The notes: a model not told the origin generated them from the letters alone. A stretch of DNA of 64,000 bases from Rhodovulum robiginosum (GCF_003944755.1 NZ_RWGU01000043.1:1-64000), one strand, 5' to 3'; counted from the first letter of the stretch, positions 23,513 through 32,420 are shown. A program made the numbers and translations.

Positions 23513-25600
23513 TTGGAGAAGACTGAAACTGGGCAGATTACGATTGTCGGCAACGTGCGCGCGTCTGATGGCACGAAGAAGGTTCTGAACGAACTGACCG
23601 ACAAGCACTGTGAGAAGATCAAGAAGTGCGAACCGCTGACCTATGCCGATACGATGGCCAAGGAGTGGAAGGCGACGCCCCAGACCGTTGACCTCGCGGT
23701 CATGCTGGCGGGATTGATCAAGAGTGGCGAAGGCGAGGTTTCCATTCGCAATTTCATGACCACCATGAAGGCTCGTTGGCCCGCGCTGGACATGCCGTAC
23801 CTCAAGAACGTTCGGGGCGCGGCAAACGTAATCCTCGACGCTGAGAGGCGCGCAGCAGCGAAGGGCGGCGACACGAATGTTATTGACGAAGACGACTTTC
23901 AGGCCCTCTGCAACTACGCTCTGACCACCATTGAGCGCGATAACCGCTGGACGCCGAAGCTCTTCAAGCGTGACGGCCAGTGGGTGGAAATCCAGTACAT
24001 GGGTGAGACGGGTACCGCGACGACCGTTCCGTTGGATCGTGATACGTTTGCGGCGCGTTTGAACCTTTCAACGTTTTGGCGCAAGCGCGTGGGCGACGGC
24101 ACGTCGTTTCGGTATGTTAGTGCGCCTAAGGACGTGGTGAACCAGATTTTCTATCACGCGGAAAAGCCGGTTCCTGAGCTGTATGGCGTAATCTATGCGC
24201 CCGTGTTCACGGCGGAGGGCGATTTGATCATTACGCCGGGGTACCACAAGTCAGGCTTCTATTACGCTCCGCCGGAAGGTTTGGATGTGCCGCGTCCGCC
24301 GCGCAAGATCACCGAAGAGCATCTTGCCGAAGCCCGCGAGACCATTCTCGACATCTTCGTTAACTTTGAAATGGACGGCGTTAGCCGTGCCGAACTGGAA
24401 GAGGCTGTGCTGCGCCTCCTTGGCAATAAGAAGTGGGGAAGCGGTGAAGGTGCGACTGCCGTACCGCCGTCCTTCCTGTCCGCAGTCGGCTTCCTGCTGG
24501 AACAGATCGTGCGCCCGATGATCAACGGTCCGGTTATGCCGCTTCTGATTTCCAAGACGGCACGGCGCGCAGGTGGGGGGCTGCTGGCGACGGTGATGCA
24601 GACGGTAATCCGTGGAACCGCCGGGATGCGTCCGCTTGCCGGGAACGAAGAGGAACGGCGCAAGGCGATCTTGGCCGCGCTTTCGTCGGGGACTTCCGTC
24701 ATCGCTTGGGACAATCTCCCCACGGGACGGACCATCAATTCCCCGACCTTGGCGACCCTTTTCACGGAGGGCCTGTATATCGACCGCGAGCTTAAGACGA
24801 GCGTCGAACGGGCAATCCCGGTTCGCGCATCCTTCATGCTTGTGGGTAACCGCCCGCCCTTCAGTGATGAACTGATGCAGCGTCTGTCGCTCTTGGAACT
24901 GTTGCCCCAGACGGCAGCACCGGAAAAGCGTACTGGATGGAAGCATCCTGACTTGCAGGCTCACGTAGAAGAAAACCGTGGGCGTATCCTTGGCGCGCTT
25001 TTGGTTCTGGTGAAGCATTGGCTGAACGAGGGACAGCCGAAGCCGAAGCACCCGCCCGTGATCGGTCGTTTTGAGCGGTATCGTCATGTGATTGGTGGCA
25101 TCCTTGAAGCGGCGTCGCCTAACTGGACGAGCTGGCAGAGCAATCGTGATAAGCTGGCGAAGGTCGCCAAGGATGATGAAGAGGACGGTTGGACCGATCT
25201 GTTCGAAGCATGGGCGGACGAACGCGGACTCGGCCTTGCAGGAAAGATCGAGGTCAACGAATTGGCCCAGATCGCACAGGAAAACGAAACGCCGCTGGAT
25301 GTAGCTCGCGTCAAGGAAGGCGGAGCGTTCGAGTACAATACTCGGTCACTGAGCCGGTCACTGTCTGGGATGCAGGAACGCATCTTTGATCTGGGCAAGC
25401 ACGGCGAAGCAAAGCTCATGCAGTCGGAAAAGCGGGGCAAGGGTGGTTACCCTTGGTACCTCGAAAAGGTGGAGACTCGCAGTGAACCTGTGCAGAGCGA
25501 ACAGGTAGAGCCGACGCGTGTTGGGCGCGGTCGCAGGCGTAGGGTATCAAAGAATGTCCTTGACGCGTGTAAGTACGATGGAGGGGACAAGGCGGCGTAA
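23513..25600 (+). CDS. Phage/satellite replication ATPase (AAA+ helicase-like)
   Basis: 695 residues if it starts at TTG 23513, which has AGGAG 7 bases upstream; GTG 23495 gives 701. A four-codon ORF (ATG-CTA-ACC-AAC-TGA, 23478-23492) with its own AAAGGAG lies just before it. Around residues 340-460 an AAA+-like core is seen: ISKTARRAGGGLL in the Walker A place (degenerate, no GKT), VIAWDNLP in the Walker B place and FMLVGNRPPFSDEL as sensor 1. This is the pattern of the helicase part of primase-helicase proteins of phages and integrative elements. The N-terminal half is not recognised. It probably replicates the excised element; a cluster of iterons follows. Confidence 0.65.
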   Translation: MEKTETGQITIVGNVRASDGTKKVLNELTDKHCEKIKKCEPLTYADTMAKEWKATPQTVDLAVMLAGLIKSGEGEVSIRNFMTTMKARWPALDMPYLKNVRGAANVILDAERRAAAKGGDTNVIDEDDFQALCNYALTTIERDNRWTPKLFKRDGQWVEIQYMGETGTATTVPLDRDTFAARLNLSTFWRKRVGDGTSFRYVSAPKDVVNQIFYHAEKPVPELYGVIYAPVFTAEGDLIITPGYHKSGFYYAPPEGLDVPRPPRKITEEHLAEARETILDIFVNFEMDGVSRAELEEAVLRLLGNKKWGSGEGATAVPPSFLSAVGFLLEQIVRPMINGPVMPLLISKTARRAGGGLLATVMQTVIRGTAGMRPLAGNEEERRKAILAALSSGTSVIAWDNLPTGRTINSPTLATLFTEGLYIDRELKTSVERAIPVRASFMLVGNRPPFSDELMQRLSLLELLPQTAAPEKRTGWKHPDLQAHVEENRGRILGALLVLVKHWLNEGQPKPKHPPVIGRFERYRHVIGGILEAASPNWTSWQSNRDKLAKVAKDDEEDGWTDLFEAWADERGLGLAGKIEVNELAQIAQENETPLDVARVKEGGAFEYNTRSLSRSLSGMQERIFDLGKHGEAKLMQSEKRGKGGYPWYLEKVETRSEPVQSEQVEPTRVGRGRRRRVSKNVLDACKYDGGDKAA

Positions 25601-25700
25601 GTGCTGCGGTGCCGCGTTCGCGGCTGCCACCCGGCAGGCGTTCGCGGCCTTCTGCATGTCAGGCCCGCAAGAAACTAGCGAGGGGCGTCAAGCCCCTTCA

Positions 25701-25959
25701 ATACGGCCCTAATACGGTGAGAATCCGGTGCCTAATACGGTAATGAATTTCCTTTAATTATAAGCCGTTATGCCTTTCGACCGTATTCACCGTATTAGAA
25801 TCATCAATCATCCCCTAAAGAAAAACACTTTTCCTGCTAGAGTCTTCGATCCCAAAGGGCCGATCCACGCTCGAACATCGCGCCAAATACGAAATTTCGC
25901 ATAAGGCACGGATTTTATTAAGATTTTCGACCGTACCCGGAGCCGTATTTAGACCGTAT
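25701..25959. repeat. Iteron-like cluster of CCGTAT/ATACGG repeats, candidate replication origin
   Basis: CCGTAT or its complement occurs at 25701, 25712, 25735, 25781, 25791-, 25943 and 25954, with a degenerate copy (CCGTAC) at 25931. Longer forms are CCTAATACGGT at 25708-25718 and 25731-25741 and ACCGTATTAG at 25789-25798, so the first three face the next two across an AT-rich stretch (25741-25770). A second AT-rich stretch (about 25875-25930) precedes the last three. The layout of oriented short repeats flanking AT-rich DNA right after a replication gene fits an origin. There is no gene in 25601-26085. Confidence 0.55.
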
Positions 25960-26085
25960 CACGGGCTTCGCCCTTCGTCGCTGGCCCGCTACGCCGTGAG
26001 GTTGGCGCAGAGAGATCGGCGTGCACAAATTTTTCAATTCCCACCACTTGACGTCACGGCCACGCATACCCACCATATATTGTGT

Positions 26086-26218
26086 GTCCATGGTCGCCAT
26101 GGCGTCATACGTGAAGCTGGACCTGTCCATGCGGATCGCGCGCCAAGGGGATCACGCCAAGGTGGCGGTTGCCGCCGAGGTGTCTGTCGTCGCGGCCCTG
26201 CCGTGCGCAGTGGATGGG
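26086..26218 (+). repeat. 133-bp direct repeat, copy 1
   Basis: Identical to 26441-26573 except for one base (C at 26197, A at 26552). It begins GTCCATGGTCGCCATGGCG and ends GTGCGCAGTGGATGGG. One frame is open through it (MVAMASYVKLDLSMRIARQG...), with GC-rich third positions as in a coding sequence, and continues about 50 codons beyond in this copy. Sequence similarity weakens but is still visible for about 15 bases after the repeat. It could be coding, structural RNA, or both. Confidence 0.9.
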
Positions 26219-26440
26219 CCAAGCCTGACCGTTGGCTTCGATGCTGTGAATACACCGTCAGATGGCGGACCCCAAGCAGCGGATAAGCTTTCGACGCGGC
26301 GGGTGCGGCCGGGGCGGAAAGCGCTTGACATTGCCAAAAACCTGTTAGGGTGGAAGGTGGAGAAATGTGTGAACTTGCCCCGAAAAACCGGCTCGCCTGA
26401 GCTGGCTTTCCGGCGTGTGCGCTTGCGTATTCGCCGCAGC

Positions 26441-26573
26441 GTCCATGGTCGCCATGGCGTCATACGTGAAGCTGGACCTGTCCATGCGGATCGCGCGCCA
26501 AGGGGATCACGCCAAGGTGGCGGTTGCCGCCGAGGTGTCTGTCGTCGCGGCACTGCCGTGCGCAGTGGATGGG
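26441..26573 (+). repeat. 133-bp direct repeat, copy 2, just upstream of the reverse transcriptase
   Basis: Second copy, 355 bases downstream of the first and ending 51 bases before the ATG of the reverse transcriptase. The open frame of the repeat is here in frame with the reverse transcriptase, so a start at 26446 would add a 60-residue N-terminal extension. The only difference from copy 1 is a third-position change (GCC to GCA, both Ala). Several short hairpins are possible (for example GGCGGTTGCCGCC). The segment between copies (26219-26440) holds no recognised gene. Confidence 0.9.
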
Positions 26574-26624
26574 TGCCCGTCAACGGTCGGGTTTGTATGT
26601 ACGGGGAACCCGAGCGGAGAACAT

Positions 26625-27959
26625 ATGAAGACGCTCTTCCAAGAAGTACGTAGTGAGCAGAACATTTTTTCAGCTTGGAGACACGTCAAGCGAAGTGCGC
26701 TTACGTCCGGCAACCCAGATATTCGTGGAAAAGCGGCGGAGTTCGAGCATTCCCACCAAAGGCACCTGAAACGGATCATTGCCCAACTGCGCGAAGGCCG
26801 CTTCCAATTCGACCCCGTAGAAGGAGTCCTAAAAGATAAAAAGAAACGCCTTGCCATGGGCAAAGACCCACGTCCGATTGCTATCGCGACGATTCAAAAT
26901 CGCGTCGTTCAACGGGCTATTCTGCAGGTTTTGCAGCCTCGGATAGCACGGGACGTTCGAAATCCTGAAACTCGGTACGAAACGACTAGGGATGATCGGC
27001 TTGGTAAGATCAACGATGTGAACCGGTCAAAGTATGGCGTCGGCGGATTGATCTACCCATATGGCGGCGTGAGACCTGCTATTGAGCGCATCACAGAAGC
27101 AATCGACAATGGGGCTAAGTATTTTTACCAGTCCGACATCCGGTCATTCTTTACGAAGATCCCCACCGGGGACGTGGTGGGGTTCGTCAGGCGTGAAACG
27201 AGAGATGACGAACTCGCCGATTTGTTCCGAAGTGGTCTGGAAGTTCATCTTGGAAATGAAGACGAGCTGATCGGATACACCGACCTCTTCCCGAAGGGCG
27301 GAATAGGGGTGGCTCAGGGATCATCGCTTTCGGCATTCGCAGGAAACGTTCTTCTTTTCGATATGGACCAGCGGTTGAACGCGATGGGCGTGACTTCGGT
27401 CCGATACATCGACGACATTCTAATGGTTGCTCCCGATGAGACAACGCTGGACACCGCAAAAGACTTCGCAGAGACGACGCTGACCGAACTTGGTTTTGGC
27501 CTGTACAGGCCAGAAGATGGTCCAGACAAGGCGGCACGCGGTGAGTGCAGCAAAGCTATCAACTTCTTGGGCTGTACGATCCAACCGAAACGGTGCGTTC
27601 CCAGCCGCACTTCGATTGAGAATATCAAGGCGAGTGTCCGGGAGGCACTGTCGACGTCAAAGGCCGCGATCAAGGAAGCCACACGAAAAGGCGGCGGTCT
27701 GAACCCGAGCCGGTCACAGAGCGCGACTCTAGCCGCATTAGGAAAGCGGGTGTACGGGTGGCAGAAATCTTTCGCGTTCTGTAACCAAAGGCAGCCTTTT
27801 CAGCACGTTGACGACTTTGTTTCCTCTCAAGTCGTCGACTATCAGGGGTTCGTCTCACGCCAACTGTCAAAGGTGGGGCCGATTGAGAAAATGATGATCC
27901 TAGGCGTACCTTCGACAGCGCAGATGTTCGATCAGGGCCTGCCGCCAGAAGGTGACTAA
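26625..27959 (+). CDS. Reverse transcriptase (stand-alone, unassigned class)
   Basis: 444 residues from the ATG at 26625 (GGAG 6-9 bases ahead). The fingers/palm motifs are intact: RPIAIATIQNRVVQRAILQVLQP, catalytic Asp in YQSDIRSFF (about residue 170), GVAQGSSLSAFAGNVLL (about 230) and YIDD (about 261) followed by the INFLGCTIQP block. After the palm there is a 120-residue helical thumb-like region and no maturase or HNH endonuclease domain, so it is not a group II intron protein. The fourth motif reads QGSSLS rather than the S-Q form of diversity-generating retroelements. It may belong to the defence-related (DRT/UG) or retron-like groups. An unusual duplicated sequence lies upstream. Confidence 0.85.
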   Translation: MKTLFQEVRSEQNIFSAWRHVKRSALTSGNPDIRGKAAEFEHSHQRHLKRIIAQLREGRFQFDPVEGVLKDKKKRLAMGKDPRPIAIATIQNRVVQRAILQVLQPRIARDVRNPETRYETTRDDRLGKINDVNRSKYGVGGLIYPYGGVRPAIERITEAIDNGAKYFYQSDIRSFFTKIPTGDVVGFVRRETRDDELADLFRSGLEVHLGNEDELIGYTDLFPKGGIGVAQGSSLSAFAGNVLLFDMDQRLNAMGVTSVRYIDDILMVAPDETTLDTAKDFAETTLTELGFGLYRPEDGPDKAARGECSKAINFLGCTIQPKRCVPSRTSIENIKASVREALSTSKAAIKEATRKGGGLNPSRSQSATLAALGKRVYGWQKSFAFCNQRQPFQHVDDFVSSQVVDYQGFVSRQLSKVGPIEKMMILGVPSTAQMFDQGLPPEGD

Positions 27960-28327
27960 CCGTCCCGGCGACCTCCTCTAAGGCATTTTGCAACACTCTC
28001 GTGCTCAACGCGTGGCATTGATAATGCCTAAAGCGCTTGATCTGCATTTGAGATCGCCATGCCCCAATGACTCTGCGCCGTTTTTTGCCACAGGCATCGC
28101 CCTAGTGACTCTCGCCCGTTTTTCGTTTTCGTGGAGCATTTCAGCCGATTAAAGCTGTGCATGGAATTGGGCAGCACGCCGCGTTGGTCCGTTCCTTGGC
28201 ATCTGACCGAAGGGGTTCTGGTGAAGCTGACATTTACTTAAGATACTGAAAAGACTCGCGAATCCTCTAATTTGGCGTTACAAATTGGACTACCGTTCCC
28301 TAGGCCATTTTGGAAATGAGGCATAGC
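27960..28327. other. Non-coding gap between reverse transcriptase and serine recombinase with repeats
   Basis: No gene is visible. It contains a perfect 15-base palindrome GGCATTGATAATGCC at 28014-28028 and, further on, two related strings about 40 bases apart, TGACTCTGCGCCGTTTTTT and TGACTCTCGCCCGTTTTTC. These might be recombination (res-like) sites for the adjacent serine recombinase, or an RNA terminator region for the reverse transcriptase. The evidence is only the repeats and their position. Confidence 0.35.
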
Positions 28328-29005
28328 ATGAAGATCGTGACGTACATCCGGGTCAGCACCGACAAGCAAGGCCGCAGTGGGTTGGGTTTGGAGGCGCAGC
28401 GCGCCGCAATCGCGGCCTATGCTAAGGCTACCAGCGCTGTCACGGTGTCGGAATTTCAAGAGGTGGAGTCGGGGCGAAAGAACACACGCCCTGAGCTACA
28501 GAAAGCCCTCAAGCATGCTCGTGTGACCGGCTCGCGGCTTGTCATCGCCAAGCTGGACCGTCTTAGCCGGAATGCGGCCTTTCTTCTGAACCTGCAGGAG
28601 TCCGGGGTTGATTTCGTCGCCTGCGACATGCCGGAAGCCAATGCTATGACCGTGGGCATCATGGCAGTGGTGGCGCAGGCTGAGGCAAAGGCGATCAGCG
28701 ACCGCACCAAAGCTGCGATGAGGGCCGCTAGAGAGCGCGGACAGACGTTCGGCAACCCTTATGGCGCAGCTCCCCTGCGTTGCGCTGGGAAGGGGAACGC
28801 AGCATCTGTACAAGCGATGCAGGAGCGGGCTGACGCCCGCGCGCATGACCTTGCAGAAGTATTGGAAGACCTTGAAGCCTGCGGGTTCACGACGCTACAG
28901 GCGCAGGCGAACGAACTTAACAAGCGCGGTATCAGGACAGCGCGCGGTGGACGCTGGCACGCATCCAGCGTTTCGAACCTCCGGAAACGGCTTGAGGCAG
29001 CATAA
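28328..29005 (+). CDS. Serine recombinase (resolvase/invertase family)
   Basis: 225 residues from MKIVTYIRVSTDKQG, with the catalytic Ser at residue 10. The further landmarks of the resolvase domain are GLGLEAQRAAI, EVESGRKNTRPELQKAL, LVIAKLDRLSRNAAF and the long helix region AEAKAISDRTKAAMRAARERG. The C-terminus has a recombinase-type DNA-binding segment (LQAQANELNKRGIRTARGGRWHASSVSNL). The gene looks intact. It is either a second integration/resolution function of this element or the mark of a second element nested in it. Confidence 0.93.
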   Translation: MKIVTYIRVSTDKQGRSGLGLEAQRAAIAAYAKATSAVTVSEFQEVESGRKNTRPELQKALKHARVTGSRLVIAKLDRLSRNAAFLLNLQESGVDFVACDMPEANAMTVGIMAVVAQAEAKAISDRTKAAMRAARERGQTFGNPYGAAPLRCAGKGNAASVQAMQERADARAHDLAEVLEDLEACGFTTLQAQANELNKRGIRTARGGRWHASSVSNLRKRLEAA

Positions 29006-29030
29006 GGCGACATGGCGCGTAGGTGGGACG

Positions 29031-29321
29031 ATGCTGCCTGCGTCAGCAGGCAGTGATCTACCAGCCTTCGATGTGTGTAAGGTCTCGTTTTTGTTTGAGC
29101 TTCCGGGGACCCAGAGACGGGGTATACGTCATTCTTCGGAGCACTTGCAGTGCCTGCCGACAGACGTGCAACCAGATTTGGCAACTATTGTTGCTCTGGG
29201 CACAAGATATGCCCATTGGGTTGCAAGCTCTGAATTGATCGTCGGTGTTAGGAATGCGCTCAAGAGGGACCCGCCGGACACGACTAGGGGCCTGTTTGAA
29301 ATTCGAATGCGCCGAAAGTAA
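29031..29321 (+). CDS. Hypothetical protein after the serine recombinase
   Basis: 96 residues from the ATG at 29031, with AGGTGG 6 bases upstream and 25 bases after the recombinase stop. The sequence starts MLPASAGSDLPAFDVCKVSF and ends in a basic tail (GLFEIRMRRK). No family is recognised. A terminator 157 bases downstream closes this transcription unit, which supports a real gene, but a chance frame is possible. Confidence 0.4.
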   Translation: MLPASAGSDLPAFDVCKVSFLFELPGTQRRGIRHSSEHLQCLPTDVQPDLATIVALGTRYAHWVASSELIVGVRNALKRDPPDTTRGLFEIRMRRK

Positions 29322-29477
29322 GTTCCAGATTTCCGTCGAATAGAGTTGCGCTGCGCCGCAGAAACCGCACCGCGCGTTCGCTAGGTGCAGCGCCTGTCCC
29401 GTGGTAGAATGTGAGGGCAGTCAGCGGCCTGTCTACGGGCCGTCGCGCGGTGTCTTCTCCATCTTCCGCGCATCACT

Positions 29478-29515
29478 AGCGGGGCGGCGTTTTCTGTCCG
29501 CCGTCCCGCTTTTTC
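29478..29515 (+). terminator. Rho-independent terminator
   Basis: AGCGGGGCGGCG and CGCCGTCCCGCT form a 12-base stem with one G-T pair, a 9-base loop and a following TTTTT. It separates the recombinase unit from the convergent restriction-modification gene. Confidence 0.8.
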
Positions 29516-29555
29516 TCATCGGTTCAGATAGGCCTTCGACGCCCCCACAAGCGGT

Positions 29556-32420
29556 CTACTGCTTCGCCGCCCGCTCCTGATTGAGACGGAAGAGGCGGGC
29601 AAGGATTTCGTCGTCGGTCAGCTTGCCGTCGCGCCAGTCGTCGCCCCAGCCGTAGGCCTCTGCGACGGCTTCACCCAGCTTCTTATGGGCATGGTCCAGC
29701 CATGCGGGGCGGGCGTTATAGAGGTTGGTCAGGGTGCGCTTCTTGAGTTCCTTTGCGGCCTTGTCGTCTTTCGGTATCAGCCGGTCAGGGTAGCCTTCGA
29801 CCACCTCCGGGACCTTGTCCACGAGGTCAGGCGGGTTCAGCCAGTTTTCGCGCAGGCGGTTCAGCTCTGCGGCGGCTTCGGCGATCTTTTGGGCGCGGGG
29901 GTCGTCTGCATAGTCGGTTGCGGGAATATCTGGGGTCAAGCCTTCCGGAAATGGGAAGGTTTCGAAGGTCGTGGATGGTGTGTAGCGCGGGTCGTTTCCT
30001 TTGCCGAGGAAAGTTCCCATGCGAAGTGCCCATAGTTCGTGAAACTTCGAATGGAGAATACCGAAACTTGTGTCGTCGTCTCGGCCGATCCCGATGGCTC
30101 CATCATCAAGGGAGGCACCTTCATGGAGCCAGCTATAAAGCCGGTACTTCGCCACACGAGGCGTTGCAATAAACCTTGGTCTTCCCAGCACCGCAGCACG
30201 CAGACCGGGTGCGGTTTCTGAGTGTAGCCAATAGTGAATCCGCCGCCACTCACGGCGGTTCTTGTCTCGTATCGGCTTCACGTGCTCAAGAACATGCTGG
30301 AAAGGGCCTTCGAATAAGGCAGCATCTCCTTCGGATACGCCGTGGCCGAAGTCGATGACCCACCGGTCTTCGAAGCGACGTGCGAGGTCTGTGCCCGTAA
30401 AACGTCGGTGGATCACCTCTGCATTACGCTTTCCGTTAGGATTGGTCGGCATTGCGATGAAGGCACGAGCGGTTGCGCCGTCAAGGTCGAAAGGCCCCCC
30501 CTTCTTTGTACCGAGAAATGCGACACGCTTATTCTCATTGAGACGGGACGCTCGTGTGAGGTCGATGCCGCCGTCGCTCGCAGATAGATCGGAATAGATT
30601 TCCTTGACTGGAAGGCCGTTGAGTTTCGGCGCGCGGTCAATCCTGTTACCGAAGCAGATCATTGAGACGCGGACGGCTGCGCCTTCAACAGTCCATTCCT
30701 CGTCGCTCCAAGCTTCGAAGATTTCACCGTTAGAGACTATCGGTTTGAGCGTTTCCCGATTTGCACCACCGCGAATAGAATTGGTGGTAACCAATCCGGC
30801 AGCCGTGAGCGTTCCCTCTTCGATCATTTGCCAAGCCTTGGCGACCCAGTAGACAACTAGATCGGTTGCGCCGGACACCTCTGGCCAAGCCTTTGTTAAG
30901 GCGGCATTGTAATCCTCACCCAACTCCGACAATCGTTTATACACTCCGAGAAACGGCGGGTTCCCGACGACAACGTCCGCATCGGGCCAGTCTGCTTTGG
31001 AGCCGTCCGGGGCAAGCACCGCGTCCCGGTTCTCGATAGTGCCCAATGGACGAAGGATTGGATTTCGAGCGGCGTCGAAACCGTTGCGGCGCATCCACTG
31101 GATTTCTCCGACCCAGACTGACACACGCGCCAGCTCGGCGGCGTAGGGGTTGAGTTCGATCCCCTTTACGCATTCCGGACCGATGGTCGGGAAGCCGCGT
31201 GGAAGACCCAAGGCCTCGGCCTCAAGGTTTGTGCGGTGTTCGATGTCCTTGAGCGCCAAGAGAGACAGGTACAGGAAGTTGCCGGACCCGCAAGCCGGGT
31301 CCAGCACGCGGAAGCCCCTCAGACGCTCCAGAAACGCCGCGTGAAGGCGCTCCGCCTCTTTCTCGGCCTTGGTTCGGGCAGAGCGCGACTTAGCGCTCTC
31401 CGCCTTGCTCAGCGCCGCTTCGATTTGGCCTTTCACCTCGGCCCATTCGGCAAGCAACGGCTCCACCACCACCGGGTTGACGATTTGCATGATCTTGTCG
31501 CGGTCGGTGTAGTGCGCGCCAAGCTGCGAGCGCTTGTCCGGGTCAAGCCCGCGTTCAAACAGGGTTCCCAGAATGGAGGGGTCGATTTCGGACCAGTCGA
31601 GCTTGGCGGCGGCAAGAAGGTCCGCCAAGTCGTCCTTTTCGAGCGGCAGGGCGGTATCGTCATCGAAGAGACCACCGTTAAACCATTCGACTTTTTCGAA
31701 GCCGACGCGCCCGCCAGACTGCATCGCGGCGAAGAGGTCCTTGGCGAAGGGCTGGAATTCGGTCGGGTCCTTCTGGCACAGTTCCAGCATTTTCTGGAAC
31801 ATCTTATTCGGCAGAAGGTCCACGTCTTCGGCGAACATGCAGAACACAAGCCGGTTCACGAAATGCGCGACGGTTTCCGGGTCGTGACCGCGCTCGCGCA
31901 GACGCTGGGCGAGCGACGCGAATTTCTGCGCCGCCTCTTCGGTCAGGGCCTGCCGCGTTTTGGCGGGGCGCAGGCTTTCGGGATCGGTGAAGCAGGCGCG
32001 CAGGAGGTCGCGCTTGCTGGCGTCCAAAAGGTCGGGCGTGGTGATTTCATGGACTTGCTGAACGGTGTTCGTCCAGTTCGTCTGAATCCGGATGCGCGTC
32101 ATGTCCGACACGATCAGGAGCGGCGGGTTTTCCAGCGCGATGGAATATTGCAGGAGTTGGTCGAAGGCTTTGTCGAGGTCCTTCTTTTTGCCCTTGTACT
32201 CCCATGCGAAGCAGCCCTTGCGCCAGACGTCTGCCCAGCCTTCGCCGCCCGAGGTCTTGGACGCGCCACGTTCGAAGGTGAACCAATCGCCCTTTGGATC
32301 GGCGGATACCGGGTCTTCAATGCCAAGGAGCGCGCAGAGGTCGAGGAAATGCGCCTGCGATGCGCTCCGTTCCTTCAGCTCCGCCGCTTCCCATTTTTTG
32401 ATAAAATCCGCCGCCTGCAT
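29556..32420 (-). CDS. Type II single-chain restriction-modification enzyme (MmeI/type IIL-like)
   Basis: 954 residues from MQAADFIKKWEAAEL, with GGGTGAGCG ahead of the ATG. An N-terminal PD-(D/E)XK nuclease is seen in GWADVWRKGCFAWEYKGKKKDL (Asp and Glu-Tyr-Lys near residues 60-76). A helical linker follows, then an amino-methyltransferase with motif I LDPACGSGNFL (about 373) and motif IV NPPF (about 486), and a C-terminal target-recognition region with FPFPEGLTPD. One protein thus both methylates and cuts DNA. No separate specificity or restriction subunit is nearby. The gene looks complete. Defence against phage is the likely role on this element. Confidence 0.88.
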   Translation of the reverse strand: MQAADFIKKWEAAELKERSASQAHFLDLCALLGIEDPVSADPKGDWFTFERGASKTSGGEGWADVWRKGCFAWEYKGKKKDLDKAFDQLLQYSIALENPPLLIVSDMTRIRIQTNWTNTVQQVHEITTPDLLDASKRDLLRACFTDPESLRPAKTRQALTEEAAQKFASLAQRLRERGHDPETVAHFVNRLVFCMFAEDVDLLPNKMFQKMLELCQKDPTEFQPFAKDLFAAMQSGGRVGFEKVEWFNGGLFDDDTALPLEKDDLADLLAAAKLDWSEIDPSILGTLFERGLDPDKRSQLGAHYTDRDKIMQIVNPVVVEPLLAEWAEVKGQIEAALSKAESAKSRSARTKAEKEAERLHAAFLERLRGFRVLDPACGSGNFLYLSLLALKDIEHRTNLEAEALGLPRGFPTIGPECVKGIELNPYAAELARVSVWVGEIQWMRRNGFDAARNPILRPLGTIENRDAVLAPDGSKADWPDADVVVGNPPFLGVYKRLSELGEDYNAALTKAWPEVSGATDLVVYWVAKAWQMIEEGTLTAAGLVTTNSIRGGANRETLKPIVSNGEIFEAWSDEEWTVEGAAVRVSMICFGNRIDRAPKLNGLPVKEIYSDLSASDGGIDLTRASRLNENKRVAFLGTKKGGPFDLDGATARAFIAMPTNPNGKRNAEVIHRRFTGTDLARRFEDRWVIDFGHGVSEGDAALFEGPFQHVLEHVKPIRDKNRREWRRIHYWLHSETAPGLRAAVLGRPRFIATPRVAKYRLYSWLHEGASLDDGAIGIGRDDDTSFGILHSKFHELWALRMGTFLGKGNDPRYTPSTTFETFPFPEGLTPDIPATDYADDPRAQKIAEAAAELNRLRENWLNPPDLVDKVPEVVEGYPDRLIPKDDKAAKELKKRTLTNLYNARPAWLDHAHKKLGEAVAEAYGWGDDWRDGKLTDDEILARLFRLNQERAAKQ

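Noticed and set aside
26086-27959. A diversity-generating retroelement (repeat pair with one A/C difference next to an RT)
   Set aside because: Only one difference exists in 133 bp, there is no variable protein gene with a lectin-type end, and the RT has QGSSLS rather than the S-Q form of such RTs.
26625-27959. A group II intron-encoded protein
   Set aside because: No maturase (X) or HNH endonuclease domain follows the palm, and no intron domain V/VI hairpin is visible nearby.
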